Assembly (NCBI GenBank): GCA_022828595.1
Contig: JAKGHH010000001.1
Coordinates: 138,589,017-138,653,016, forward strand
DNA from: Nelumbo lutea
Taxonomy: Eukaryota; Streptophyta; Magnoliopsida; Proteales; Nelumbonaceae
Reading direction: 5' to 3'
DNA length: 64,000 nucleotides
The notes beneath the pieces are model-generated. The model saw nothing but the letters and a program-made list of their open reading frames with translations, had not been told where the DNA came from and made no database searches. Of the stretch, positions 1 to 11,137 are shown in pieces (the first letter of the stretch is position 1; each line of letters starts with the position of its first letter). Position numbers and translations under genes: made by a program.

Positions 1-1186
1 TTCGCATGGTCATCTGGACATGAAGCCAAGACAAGTATTTTTTTATAAGTAAATAAGAAATTTATTAAAGAAACAAAAAGAGATTACATACAACTATACA
101 AGGTTGGCAAGTTCATTCATCAAATAATAATAATTATAATAATAGTAAGGGTGGCAAGTTGTCACCCGATTACACAGACCAACTTAAGACTGATGAACAA
201 ACTCCACATTACGTATTTGAAAACCCAGGATCTCCCCTAATCTATTTCCAAGTTCCACCTTTTCTAGCTGTCTAAAATCTGGTAGGATCAGCACCCAATC
301 TGTCACAGCGCTGCCCACAGCCACAAAGCTTACAGGATGGACAAGATGGTTGTGGCCAAGACAAGTATCGATTTTATATATAGTAAAAATGCTCATATAG
401 ACCTTTTGAAAGATCTTGGTTTTCAATGACATCACTAGTTTACTAGAAAACGACAGCAGCAGTAAATGCATGTGAGCTGTGGGATACAAAAAGATTAGAT
501 GCCAACTTTAATATTATATCTCATAGTAAACTGTATTGCCTCTTTAATCTTATATAAAAAATCATTCCTCTACATGAGGAGCCTGGGATAACCTGTGAAT
601 GACACAAATTGTTCAGAAACATTAGGTGACAATATAAAAAAAAAAATTCAGAAACATTCGGAAATGGCTTCGCTTTTAAGAGTGAAAGTCCATCTTTTAA
701 GATAATTACTTGCAAAATTTTGTAATTCTCATAAAATATTTGCAATATGTGGTTATGTGTCTTTGTGTGTGTTTCTGTGGATTAATAGGTATAGGTCTGC
801 CTTTTAATCAGGACCATCAGGTTCAGTAATAAAACTATAGATCATATTTTAATGGGAGGTTTGACCTTCTTAGAAGGTCATCAGTTTAATTAAATGAAAC
901 CTGCTTACCAAAAAGAATTTAATGGAACCTATGGTATTTCCTAGGGTCCAATATACTCGAGAATGTCTTCATGGTCAAAGTTGATACTGGGGTTTCCTTG
1001 TCTAAGATTACAGATAAGCACCTCGTCAAGTATGAGCAAAAAAATCTGTTCTGGATGTAAATTTTTAATGCATAATTATGCAACTTAAAACTAGGTATTA
1101 TAATGAAAGCTTTTCCACATTAAATTAATTAAAAAAAGATGTGAATAAAAAAAGCCAAACAAGAATTTCTGAAAATCCAAAAATAC
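1..1186. other. Probable last intron of KDSB; no gene recognised
   Basis: AT-rich sequence downstream of the last visible KDSB exon. A minus-strand open frame (184-489) ending in RLGEILGFQIRNVEFVHQS has no family I recognise. Another minus-strand frame near 950-1010 reads INFDHEDILEYIGP before a stop, but it lacks a splice acceptor in the phase KDSB needs. I take the stretch as intron with possible repeat debris. Confidence 0.4.
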
Positions 1187-4100
1187 CTTCATCTTGTATC
1201 CATTTTCAAGAACTTTGAGCTGCTCTAAATCTTCTTCTAGTTGTAATGGCGTAGGTGGAAGTTCTGGATATATCTTTAAAAATTTAGTATCATAGCTCTG
1301 GTACACATGATAAGCAGCATTAGCAGCAGGCAAGCGGTGACTCCAGAATGTAATCAATGTAATGTACATAACTATGCAGAAACAGATTACTTTAAAAACA
1401 GGTTAAAACAAAAAGGCATTTGAAAAGAACATTTACTATGATACCTGGATACCAAGATGAAGTAAATAAGGAAATTTTGGATTTAATTTGCCAGACCTGT
1501 CAAATGTTCAGAGACATGGATAAATACATAGATGATACTGAGCTGTAAAGGACACTATGCATCATTGTAATTTGCAACCAATACCAAGCATACAAGGTAG
1601 ACTCACTTGTTATAAGGAATCAATCCCCTTGAAAAATATATTGCATAACCACGATTATCCACCACACATTTCACTCGATTTGGATCAGATGCATCTTCAG
1701 GTTTCAAAGATGTAACAGCAGTACTAAAGACTGCATCAGGTGCTCCCTGTAAAAATCATTATATACCTCGATCAGTTTAAATTAAAATTAGAAAACAACA
1801 AAGTACACTCCTGACCTGAAGAGAAGATTCCTTTACCTAAACAAGAATTGGAAATATAATTTGCTTGATGTATGCACACTAGGTAACGAGTCATATAACT
1901 TTGGGCTTCTGAAAGGAAAGGGGAAAAAACAAATTTCATGCCCAGATGAGCTGGAACATCTTAGAGGAGTGGATCACCAAAGAAGCAGAAGTAGTTGATA
2001 GAATGATTTCAGAAATGACAATATCCTGGGAGATTATGAAGTCTAAAGAAGATCAAAAGATCTAGGACTTTATAGATGCCATGTGTCTCATATTTGAATA
2101 TAAGACAGAACAATATTATCTTCCCTTTTTGACTATTATTAATAAGCACTCCAACATCACAGAAACGTTGTTTTGTGGTACTGGTACTGTGCAAGCACTG
2201 TAAGGTTATACATCTTGCACAATCAAGTTATTAGTGTTGCACCCCACGACTACTGTACAGTAAGCTTTAAATCTTGCATACATGGGGTGCAAGTGCAACA
2301 TTTACAGCCTACCATAGAAAGAAGCCAAACATTGTCTAATAAGATTAGGCATCACAAGTCCTCAAGAAACCATCATAATACCAGAAAAAAATAACTACCT
2401 GTAGAGCTTTGACGACCCCATCTATTATCTCAGGTTCAATAAGAGGCTCATCCCCTTGAATATTGACAACAATATCATACTTCTTCTCAAGCTTTTGGAG
2501 TGCCTCATTACAGCGCTCTGTGCCTGCAAATGGAACTAACATTACAAACAATTCTAAAGAAATTTTATAAAGTGTACACACAAGACCCTACCATTTTGGC
2601 AAGATTCCGAAGTCATTATGACATCAGCTCCAAATCCCCAACAGCATTCTGCAATCCTTTCATCATCCGTTGCCACAACTAGTTTCAGAAAAAAAAAAGG
2701 TTAAACCAACAAACACAAATACACACACAGACTGGGGGGGTGGACATGGATCTTCCTTTCTCAGCAAGCATACCTATGTGGTCCAACGTCGTTGCCAGCT
2801 TTGCTCTTTCCCATGTTCTCTGTAAAGAAGCAATTAAAGTAAATCATTGAAGATATGGGAAATTCAAAACTCTTTTTTTTCTTTTTTTGTGATAGCATGC
2901 ACAAAACTTAATATCATGAAAATGCTTAGAGAAGAAATGTACATTGAAAATCTATTCCAAAATGATGAAAAAAGTACAGCATATTTAACCTGGCCAGACC
3001 ATTTTTCTCCTATTCTCCTTCGTCTGAGTAAATCCAGTTTTAGTAGGTCAAGTTACGTAGCTTAAAGCAAATGGTCCATAAATCTCCTTTGAACTCATCT
3101 GGAATTAAACTTTGTGGTCATGTAATTTGAAAAGCTATGTGCAACTGATAACCGTGGCTAAGCATAACCTTTCCAAATGAGTGACACAGAGCTGAAAAAT
3201 ATTTTCTGTAAATTCTGAAACACCCTGAAACATCCTGGTCTAGTTTTCAATGCTTCAGAATTCAGAAGTACCCAAATGGATACCCATTAATGAGATCAAT
3301 GTATCTAACTTCCTAGGCAGCTAAATGTCAGTATCTAGACATTCCCTACCACTCACAACTGAATTTCTACATATCATGCAACAGATTGACCTCCTAGATT
3401 TTTTTATTTTCTTTTACTTTCATTGCTTCCCATAAAAATCCAGCTACTCAAGTATGGTTTTGATTTACCTTTTACATTTTACAATTTAGCAATTCATGGA
3501 TTCTATACAACCATTGTCATTTTCCTATAATTTTCATATTTCCCTAACTTATACGTGAGCGTACAAGATAAAAAAAAAAAAAAAAAACTGAGACAGCTTT
3601 CTCTCATTAATGCACACTACGCAAAAAATTGAAGTTGCAGTAAAAGTCTCCACTTAAATTTCACCTCAGAATTATAAATACTTCCTTAGTAAAGTGAAAG
3701 AAAAGTCAACAATCATATTTTATGTACCAAACTGTACGGAGATAAGGTTGTGTTTGGGGTCGTGTATTTATGAGAAAAAAAAATGGCCTGGTTGCAATTT
3801 TGAAATAGTTAACTCTCAGGCTTATTTGAGCCCGTTGATCGGGCAGAAAAGGGTTCAGAGAGTGAGGAGAGAGATTTTCCATTTTTTGATAATCACTGAG
3901 GGGAGAGATCTAAGCTGCAAGTTTTGTATCCTATTCTAGTTTTCTTAATGGATGATCTTCCCATTTCGCGTATATAGGCTACCGAACCGAACCACATTAA
4001 ACCTTCTAGTTGGATTTTAATCTCATAAGAGATTAAATTCAATGGGTTTGATTGGTCAATTACATGAGAAATTGTACCTCCACACTTGATTGAAAAATCA

Positions 4101-7100
4101 GTTTTTCTCTTACAAAATCCAGTTTTGAACTTGTTCCACATTGGAAAATTATAAGTTTTGTTTTTAGTATTTCAATAGAAGTTGATTTACATTCCTTAGA
4201 ATTAATAGATGACAGTATGGGGATTCGATACCGCGCAACGCGCGCGCATGCGGCGCTTTAGAGGCACACTTTGCTCACACTTCTGTGCCGATGACACATA
4301 CTGAATGCCTTATCAGACTGGTTCTACAACTTCTACAAGAAACTTACATCTCCAAAATAAATCTGGAAGGCCCTGGAATTCAAATACAAGGTGCAAGAAG
4401 CAAGTACAAATAAACATCTTATTGCAGAATACTTTGACTTCATCATGAACGACCATAAACTCATACTGGAGCAAGTTCATGAACTACAGGTGATAGTCAA
4501 CAAAATTTGATCCTTTAACATCATCATTCCTGAATCTTTCCAAGTGGGAGAAATCATTGCCAAACTTCCACCCTCTTGGAAGGATTACAGGAAGAATCTT
4601 CTGCATAAGGCTGAAGAACTTACCTTGGAGCAAATTCAGCAATACATTCGTATTAAAGAAGAGTCTCGGATTAGAGACAGTAGGGATAAAACATTGATTG
4701 GTATGTTGAACTCTAAGGTCAATTTTGTGGAAAATGGATCAAAGAAGACTAACCCTGCATTACAAGTAAAGAAAAAGGATGGGAACTTCAAAAAGAGCAA
4801 CAATAAGAAATGATCCTGCTATGTTTGTGGAAAGAAGGGGCATTATGCTCGAGTCTGCCGACATCAGAAATGTGGAACCAAGTCTGCAAACATGGTAGAA
4901 GACAATCTTGTGGCCATGATTACTAAAGTCAACATGGCAGAATCATCTTCTGGATGGTGGTTTGATTCAGGCGCCATAGTCCATGTTTGCAAGGACAAGT
5001 CCTTGTTCAAGACATATAAAGAAGTGACTGATGGCCAGGAGGTACAGATGGGAAATCAAACATGTGCCAAAGTTGCTGGAAGAGGTAGCGTAGAGTTGAA
5101 CTTCACATCCGGAAAGACACTGGCTCTCCCGAATGTTCTCCATGTTCCTGACATTAGAAAGAACTTGGCCTCAGTAAATCTTGTTTGTAAGAGGGGATTC
5201 AAAGTTGTCTTTGAATCCGACAAACTAATCCTATCCAAGAGTGAGATATTTGTTGGAAAGGGATATGGTTGTAATGTTATGTTCAAATTAAGTATTAATG
5301 AAGAAAAAGTTTCTGCTTATATTGTTGATTCTTTCTCTTTATGGCATGATAGATTAGCACACTTGAATATTAAATCCATAAAGAACATGAACAAACTTGG
5401 TATAACTGCTTACAGTAATGAATCAACTGAAAAATGTGAGATATGTGTAAAATCTAAAATGGCTAAGAAACATTTCCCTAGTGTTGAGAGAAATTCTCAA
5501 TTTCTAGAACTAATCCATTTTGACATCTATGAACTCAATGGTGTATTAACTAAAGGAGGTAAGAGATACTTCATAACATTTATAGATGACTTTTCTAGGT
5601 ACACCTATGTCTACCTTATGAGAACTAAGGATGAAGCCTTTGACATGTTTAAACTATATAAGACTGAAGTTGAAAATCAACTAGAAAAGAAAATTAAAAT
5701 CCTTAGAAGTGATAGGGGTGTTGAATACTTTAAAAATGAGTTTAATTCTTTCTGTGAAGAATTTGGAATAATACATCAGTGTTCTGCTCCCTATACCCCT
5801 CAACAGAATGGTCTGGCTGAAAGGAAAAATAGAACACTTACAGAAATGATAAACTGCATGTTGTTAAAAGCTAATGCACCCTTAAACCTGTGGGGGGAAG
5901 CACTCCTAACAGCCTGTCATTTACATAACAGAATTGTTTCTAGAGTTAATAACAAATGCCCATATGAATTATGGACTGGAAGAAAGCCTAATTTAACATA
6001 TCTAAAAGTGTGGGGTGTTTAGCATATTATAGAGTTTTAGATCCTAAAAGAACCAAATTATGACTCAGATCTAAGAAAATTATTTTTGTTGGATATGCAG
6101 AACATAGCAAGGCCTATAGGCTTCTAGACTAAGAGTTCAACATAATAATTAAAACTAGAGATGTTGAATTCTTTGAAAATAAACTGTGTTTTGAATCTAT
6201 AAAAAATGAATCCACAGAAAATGACAGAGAACCTGAAAAAGAAACTCAGATCTCAATACTTGTTGATAATAATGAGATTGAAAGAAGAAATGACACAACT
6301 ATAACACCTACAACTGATAGAGAGAATATTTTAAATTAGATACCTATTGTCTTAAACATTGAAAATGATCCAAAAACCTATATTGAGGCCATGAGCTCTA
6401 GAGATAATGCCTTTTGGAAGGAAGCTATAAATGATGAAATGGATTCAATAATGTCAAATAACACATGGGTACTAGTAGACCTGCCTCCAGGATCAAAACC
6501 AATAAAATGTAAATGGATGTTTAGAAGAAAATACAACACTGATGGAACTGTACAAACTTTTAAGGCTAGATTGGTAGCCAAAGGATTTAGTCAAAAGGAA
6601 GGGATTGATTACTTTGACACCTATGCACCAGTGGCTAGAACAACTTCTATTAGAATACTCATAGCATTAGCATCCATTTATCACTTATCTGTTCACCAAA
6701 TGGATGTTAAAACCGCTTTCTTAAATGGTGATTTAAATGAAGAGGTTTATATGGAACAACCAAAAGAATTTGTTCTTCTTGGAAATGAGAAGAAAGTCTG
6801 TAAACTGGTTAAATCACTATATGGATTAAAACAAGCACCTAAACAGTGGCATGAGAAATTTGATTCTTGCATCCTAGCTTTTGGTTTTAAACATAATAGT
6901 GCTGATAGATGCATCTACTCAAAATTCACTGAAAATTATGGAGTAATTGTATGTCTTTATGTTGATGATATGCTTATTGTGGGTACAAATATGGTTGGCA
7001 TAAATGAAACTAAAAACTACTTATCCTCTGTCTTCAAGATGAAAGATTTAGGAGAAGTAGATACCATCTTGGGAATAAAAGTTAAAAAGCATAGTAGGGG

Positions 7101-9611
7101 CTATGCATTAAGCCAATCACATTATATTGAGAAAGTACTTGAGAAATTTAAGCATTTAGGGTTTAAAGAATATAACACGCCATATGATTCTAGTATAAAG
7201 CTAGTAAAAAATACTGGTAGAGCAATTGCACAACTTGAGTATGCTAGTGCAGTAGGGAGCTTGATGTATGCTATGCTTTGTACCAGACCTGATATTGCAT
7301 TCGCAATAAGTAAACTCAGTCGGTTTTCAAGTAATCACGGTGTAGAGCACTAGAAGGCAATTGGGAGAGTTCTTGGGTATATCAAGAGAACCTTGGAACT
7401 TGGCTTGTTTTACTGTGATTATTCAACTGTACTAGAAGGGTACACTAATGCAAGTTGGATTACCGATAATGGAGATAACAAGTCCACATCTTGATGGATT
7501 TTTGTCCTTGGTGGGGGTGCAATTTCTTGGGCATCCAAGAGATAAACTTGTATATCTCACTCGACCATGGAATCCGAATTCATAGCCTTAGCGACTGCTA
7601 GAAAAGAGTTTGAATGGATTAGGAATTTATTATTAGATATAAAACTTTGGCCTAATCCTATGCCTCCAATTTCCATTTACTATGATAGTGAGGCAACTCT
7701 GTCAAGGGCCTACAGTGGTACCTACAATGGTAAGTCCAGACATATAAGTCTGAGACATGAATTTGTTAGGCAACTGATTCAAGATAGAGTCATCACTATA
7801 ACCTATGTGAGGTCAAGTAAAAACTTGGTTGATCCTCTTACCAAGGGCTTGGCTAGAGAATTGGTAAGAATGACAATCAAAGAGATGGGATTAAAACTCT
7901 TTACTTAGTCACCTGTAATGGTAACTCGACCTAAACTGAAAAACCATCAGTATTGAGTTTAATGGGTAACAACAAGTTACAGTAATGTGACTGTTAGCAC
8001 TTACATTGAGAAATTTTCAATCACAACATAAATAGTGTTGTCCGTTATGATGAGAGGTTGAGTTAAACTCTTAATGAAGTTCTGAAATGTATCAAATAAC
8101 GGCACACATAATGGAACTTCACCTATGTGAACATAGAAGTGGTGCCGCTTCTCATGAGAGTTTGGGTTTGCTCTCGGGATTGTTCATAAAACCAGGAAAG
8201 AAACACATGGCCATAACAGTATTGAGAAAAACTTGAAACTCTTGTAGAGACTGAACATTTTTGTGTGTATAGTTGTCTCCGATCTATCTTAAGAGTAATT
8301 GGCTTAAGGTCTTACCAACAATAAATTTGACAAGGCTCTGAGATATCTATACTAACAAGAGGTTTAAGTTGATAAGCACCTTTTGTATGCATAATTGTGT
8401 CATAGTAGTTTTGATTGAGAAAAAACTATGTAATTGATCAATCAATTTGGGGGATTGTTGGATTTTAATCTCATAAGAGATTAAATCAAATGGGTTTGAT
8501 CGGTCAATTGCATGAGAAATTGCACCTACACACTTGATTGAAAAATTAACTTTTCTCTTGCAAAACCCAGTTTTGAACTTGTCCACATTGGGAAAATTAA
8601 ATGGGGATTCGATACCGCGCAACGCGCGAGAGATCAATGGTCACGATTCGATCGGGCATGATCAAGAGGCACAAATCAAAGTTAACAGTCACTAACTGTT
8701 AACTATGACTGTTCAATATGCATTTTCTAAACCAGCACCTACATTTTCCTCATACCTCTTCACAAATTATTTAAGGAGCATGAATCAGACTCCAAAACAC
8801 ACAATTTCGAAATTCACGCCTCAGAGCTTCTCCTCCAAAGTTACACCAACCCACATATCACGTTCTCTGCTGCTGGTTTACACCAACCCGCATGCACGCA
8901 TCCATCACAAGAAGCAGATTTGTAATGCCCAAAATCCTCATTCAGCTCTACTTTTAAGTATTGTTGGTCTCGGACCCCAAAGGCATTATGGACACAAAGG
9001 CAATTCAATAGAACTGGAAAAGAACAACGAAATTTAAAAACAAAAATTGGAAAACCAGATCTGTAACAAATAAAAGGAAGTGAGGAAGTGAAGGTCAACA
9101 GCTACAGCATTAAAGTGAAAAAATAAACAATGCAATACCAAGCTGACCTTGTCTTGGAATGTGGTTTAATTATGATAAAACAGAAAAAAAATATATAATT
9201 CAGTAAAAAAAAATAGTGATTAAGAACTGAAGAACAAAAAAAATGTATAAATAGAACCGAAAATAAGGGATCTGAGTATACAAAATGAAATGGCACCTGG
9301 ATCATGGGCTTTCCGAGGATTTGAGCGAGGGGCTTGCCTTCAAATCGCGAGGAAGCGTAGCGGGCCGGTATTATTCCGACAACCCGACTTCGGAATTTGC
9401 CAAGTCCAAGTAGACGATTGGCGAAGACGAAGTGAGCTCCGACTGCCGCTGCTATTGCAACTCCGGCAACCAAACTATGCACGATCCATGCTTTGCTGCT
9501 GCTCCCTGATTCAGCAGGAGTACAAATCGGCATCTGCTTCATCCTCTCTTTTCGAGATCCTCTTCCCTTTCTTGTTCTCCACGGGAGCAGAAGGGAAGGG
9601 TCGGAATGCAA
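1187..9611 (-). CDS. KDSB: CMP-KDO synthetase (3-deoxy-manno-octulosonate cytidylyltransferase), 3'-incomplete
   Basis: Activates KDO with CTP to give CMP-KDO, the donor for KDO in rhamnogalacturonan II of plant cell walls. Visible exons on the minus strand: 9297-9611, 2774-2819, 2592-2678, 2399-2523, 1607-1746, 1445-1496 and 1187-1297. All have GT..AG borders and the reading phase is continuous. Exon 1 has a hydrophobic anchor (WIVHSLVAGVAIAAAVGAHF) followed by the nucleotide-binding motif IIPARYASSRFEGKPL. Later exons carry VVATDDERIAECC, NIQGDEPLIEPEIIDGV, VKCVVDNRGYAIYFSRG and LEEDLEQLKVLENGYKMK, in family order. The first ATG is at 9611, but the ATG at 9533 gives an N-terminus more like known plant CKS and is the likelier start. 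The expected last exon (about 30 residues after GYKMK) is not found before base 1 and is probably outside the window. Intron 1 is about 6.5 kb because of a Copia insertion. Confidence 0.93.
2820..4009. other. KDSB intron 1, part 3' of the Copia element
   Basis: AT-rich intron sequence with homopolymer runs (for example an A-run near 3571-3587) and no coding similarity. Bases 3880-4009 lead into the left Copia LTR remnant and may include more of that LTR, but I see no matching copy on the right side. Confidence 0.5.
4010..4275 (+). repeat. Copia left LTR remnant
   Basis: Matches the sequence from 8458: TTGGATTTTAATCTCATAAG, then a shared stretch, then GGGGATTCGATACCGCGCAA and GAGGCACA. The left copy carries an insert of roughly 70 bases (about 4151-4215) that the right copy lacks. 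No clear primer-binding site follows. Confidence 0.7.
4313..4861 (+). pseudogene. Copia gag remnant with zinc knuckle
   Basis: C-terminal half of a Copia Gag (UBN2-type): IAKLPPSWKDYRKNLLHKAE followed by TLEQIQQYIRIKEE is the characteristic region. In the same frame, after an internal TGA at 4811-4813, comes a CCHC zinc knuckle (CYVCGKKGHYARVC). Further stops lie at about 4358 and 4508. The N-terminal part is absent, apparently deleted together with the end of the left LTR. Normally packages element RNA; this copy cannot make an intact protein. Confidence 0.85.
4892..6022 (+). pseudogene. Copia protease-integrase remnant
   Basis: Open frame of 376 codons. Near the start is the aspartic protease motif WWFDSGAIVHVC (about residues 22-33). 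Then come the pre-integrase zinc-binding region (LWHDRLAHLN ... CEICVKSKM) and the integrase core with Asp in ELIHFDIYE, Asp in LRSDRGVEYF and Glu in QQNGLAERKN. The frame runs into a stop at 6020-6022, where the conserved region after KVWG shifts frame. Three more in-frame stops follow before the RT block. Confidence 0.9.
6391..7908 (+). pseudogene. Copia reverse transcriptase-RNase H remnant
   Basis: RVT_2-type RT: NTWVLVDLPPGSKPIKCKWM, KARLVAKGFSQ, VHQMDVKTAFLNGDL and SLYGLKQAPKQWHEKFD. The catalytic YVDD box is intact at 6958-6969. Stops at about 7351, 7492 and 7543 cut the region before the Copia RNase H (STMESEFIAL, YYDSEATLSRA, KSRHISLRHEFVRQLI), which ends at 7908. The RT box survives but the polyprotein is dead. 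Confidence 0.9.
8456..8690 (+). repeat. Copia right LTR (5' part, end uncertain)
   Basis: Starts TGTTGGATTTTAATC right after a G-rich polypurine tract. It includes the CACATTGGGAAAA motif common in plant Copia LTRs and the GGGGATTCGATACCGCGCAA block shared with 4217. Similarity to the left copy fades after GAGGCACA near 8675; the LTR may continue further right. Confidence 0.7.
8691..9296. other. KDSB intron 1, part next to exon 1
   Basis: Non-coding between the Copia right LTR and the exon 1 donor at 9295-9296. The first 350 bases may be the remainder of the LTR. No conserved coding similarity; the last 120 bases are A/T-rich. Confidence 0.45.
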
Positions 9612-10240
9612 GCGTTCACTGATCAGTAGTTCGCTATTTTAATGAGAATTGAGAAGAGATGAATGGGCAGCTATCCCTGTCCCTGAGAAGATATGCCATA
9701 CAGGCTTGGGGTCGACCCTTTTTTTTATGGGAAAATTTGCTAAACAGTTAAACCTCCCCCCTGGATTATCTGATAATTGACAATCACCTAAACCTCTTCT
9801 GGGTTTTGAATAGTAAGGTCAAGTTTGGCAATACGAAAAAAATAATTGATTATTTGAATAAATAATTATTTTGAGTTAGGACCACGCCAATAATAAAAAA
9901 TAATTGATTATTTAAAAAATAAGTCTAAATTATGAGAAGCTCGAAATAAGCACTAATTTTTCAAATAAGCATTTCCAAAGTTGGCATAAGCAAAAACCTT
10001 CCTTTCACACTCACGGAGACAATGACTTAATGCCTTTTCTAATAGTTGGGTTGAGGCCTGAGCCCATACCGAGGTCAAGTTCATCTTATTAAGTCAAACC
10101 CAATCCACCTTAAAAATTTGATGCATTCAGATTGGGCTCAGGCTTGGGCTGTGTGTATGAAGATACATGTAAGGGTTAAATTCTGACCTTAAGTGCCTAA
10201 CATGAAAAATAAAAAGTGGATAAATTGGGCAAATTGGTTT
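9612..10240. other. KDSB upstream region between gene and Gypsy element
   Basis: About 630 bases separate the first possible KDSB ATG from the left LTR of the Tat element, so any KDSB promoter on the minus strand lies here or inside the LTR. The sequence is A/T-rich with repeat-like AATAATTGATTATTT units at 9835-9910. No convincing TATA box could be chosen. Confidence 0.5.
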
Positions 10241-11057
10241 TGATGGAGGTAGATTTGGCTCAACCCTTTGGTTGTACGACACTTGGAAGCAATCGGGAAT
10301 GACCTGGCAAGAGCGTCAGCTCGGCACAGCGACAACCATATCCCAAAAAGAAGCCCAAGCTTCCCAAGGAGAGGCCCCGAGCTCCCCGAAAGGAACCCAC
10401 GCTTCCCAAGAGATGGAACCCAAGCTCTCCCTAGAAGTCCTAAGCCTCGCAAGGAACCCCGCAAAGGAGGAAGCACGGACTAACCCACCTTGGGTCAGTC
10501 CGGGCCACACCCCGGCACCTCAGGACAGTCCGAGCCACACTCCTATCTGAACTCAAGACTTCGCCTCGTGCACCACTCCGGCACCTCGGCTCCAGGTCAT
10601 GTGATTGAATAATTGTACCTGACAAAGAAGTTCTTACTCTGAGGTGGCGTGCCTGACTGATCAGGGATTTGACACATGACAACCACACTCCAACAGCCAC
10701 CTGCTACAGCCATCTCAGTCGTTGTAGAGACGGCCCTGACAGAGAAGACAGTGGCGGTTATGCCTGCCCCCCACAGAGGCGATTATACCTAATCTGGCAG
10801 AGGCTTAGGAGTGAGTGCACCAGGGTGGTTATAAAAGGCCCTCTTCCCCCAAAGTAAAGGTAAGTGATATTTTTGTGCCTTCTGGTCTCAGAATCTCTCA
10901 TTTTCCTTGCCTTCTCAAGAGTACTAACTTGGGCATCGAAGCATTCCCACAGGGTTCCTCCCCCGGAATCTCTTGTTTCCTCCCTGTTTCAGGCATCTTC
11001 TGCTCCGTCAGAGGCAAGGTCACCGGCAGCTAGGACCGAGCGGATCGTGCATCATCA
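10241..11057 (+). repeat. Left LTR of the Tat element
   Basis: Bounded by TGATGGAGGTAG and CGTGCATCATCA and adjoining the GGTTT target repeat. Contains TATAAAAG at 10830-10837 in the same place as in the right LTR, the likely transcription start region. GC-rich compared with the host DNA on either side. Confidence 0.95.
10830..10837 (+). promoter_or_regulatory. LTR TATA box
   Basis: TATAAAAG inside the left LTR, conserved at 20416-20423 in the right LTR; the only strong TATA motif in the LTR. Confidence 0.65.
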
Positions 11058-11059
11058 TT

Positions 11060-11077
11060 TGGCGCCGTCTGTGGGAA
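11060..11077 (+). promoter_or_regulatory. Retrotransposon primer-binding site
   Basis: TGGCGCCGTCTGTGGGAA begins two bases after the left LTR. TGGCGCC is the complement of a tRNA 3' end (GGCGCCA), and this site is common in plant Gypsy elements. The exact tRNA is an inference. Confidence 0.8.
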
Positions 11078-11137
11078 CGCTTCAAAAAGCCTCCCCCAAC
11101 CTCTAGCTCTTTCCTAAAGAAAGAAAACTTAGCATTC

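Larger units (their letters stand above)
4010..8690 (+). mobile_element. Degenerate Ty1/Copia LTR retrotransposon in KDSB intron 1
   Basis: The plus-strand order gag, zinc knuckle, protease, integrase, reverse transcriptase, RNase H is the Copia order. Related direct repeats lie at 4010-4275 and from 8456, where a purine-rich tract (TTTGGGGGAT) precedes TGTTGGATTTTAATC. The element is antisense to KDSB. The frame is broken by at least seven stops and a frameshift near 6013, and the N-terminal half of gag is missing. Outer borders and target duplication could not be fixed: the left LTR looks truncated and the right LTR may run to about 9040. Confidence 0.9.

Noticed and set aside
940..1020. 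Minus-strand INFDHEDILEYIGP as the last KDSB exon
   Set aside because: Resembles the expected C-terminus only over a few residues, has no acceptor in the needed phase and lacks the conserved remainder.
9290..9622. 110-codon plus-strand frame
   Set aside because: It lies exactly opposite KDSB exon 1, whose protein matches the family; a shadow frame.
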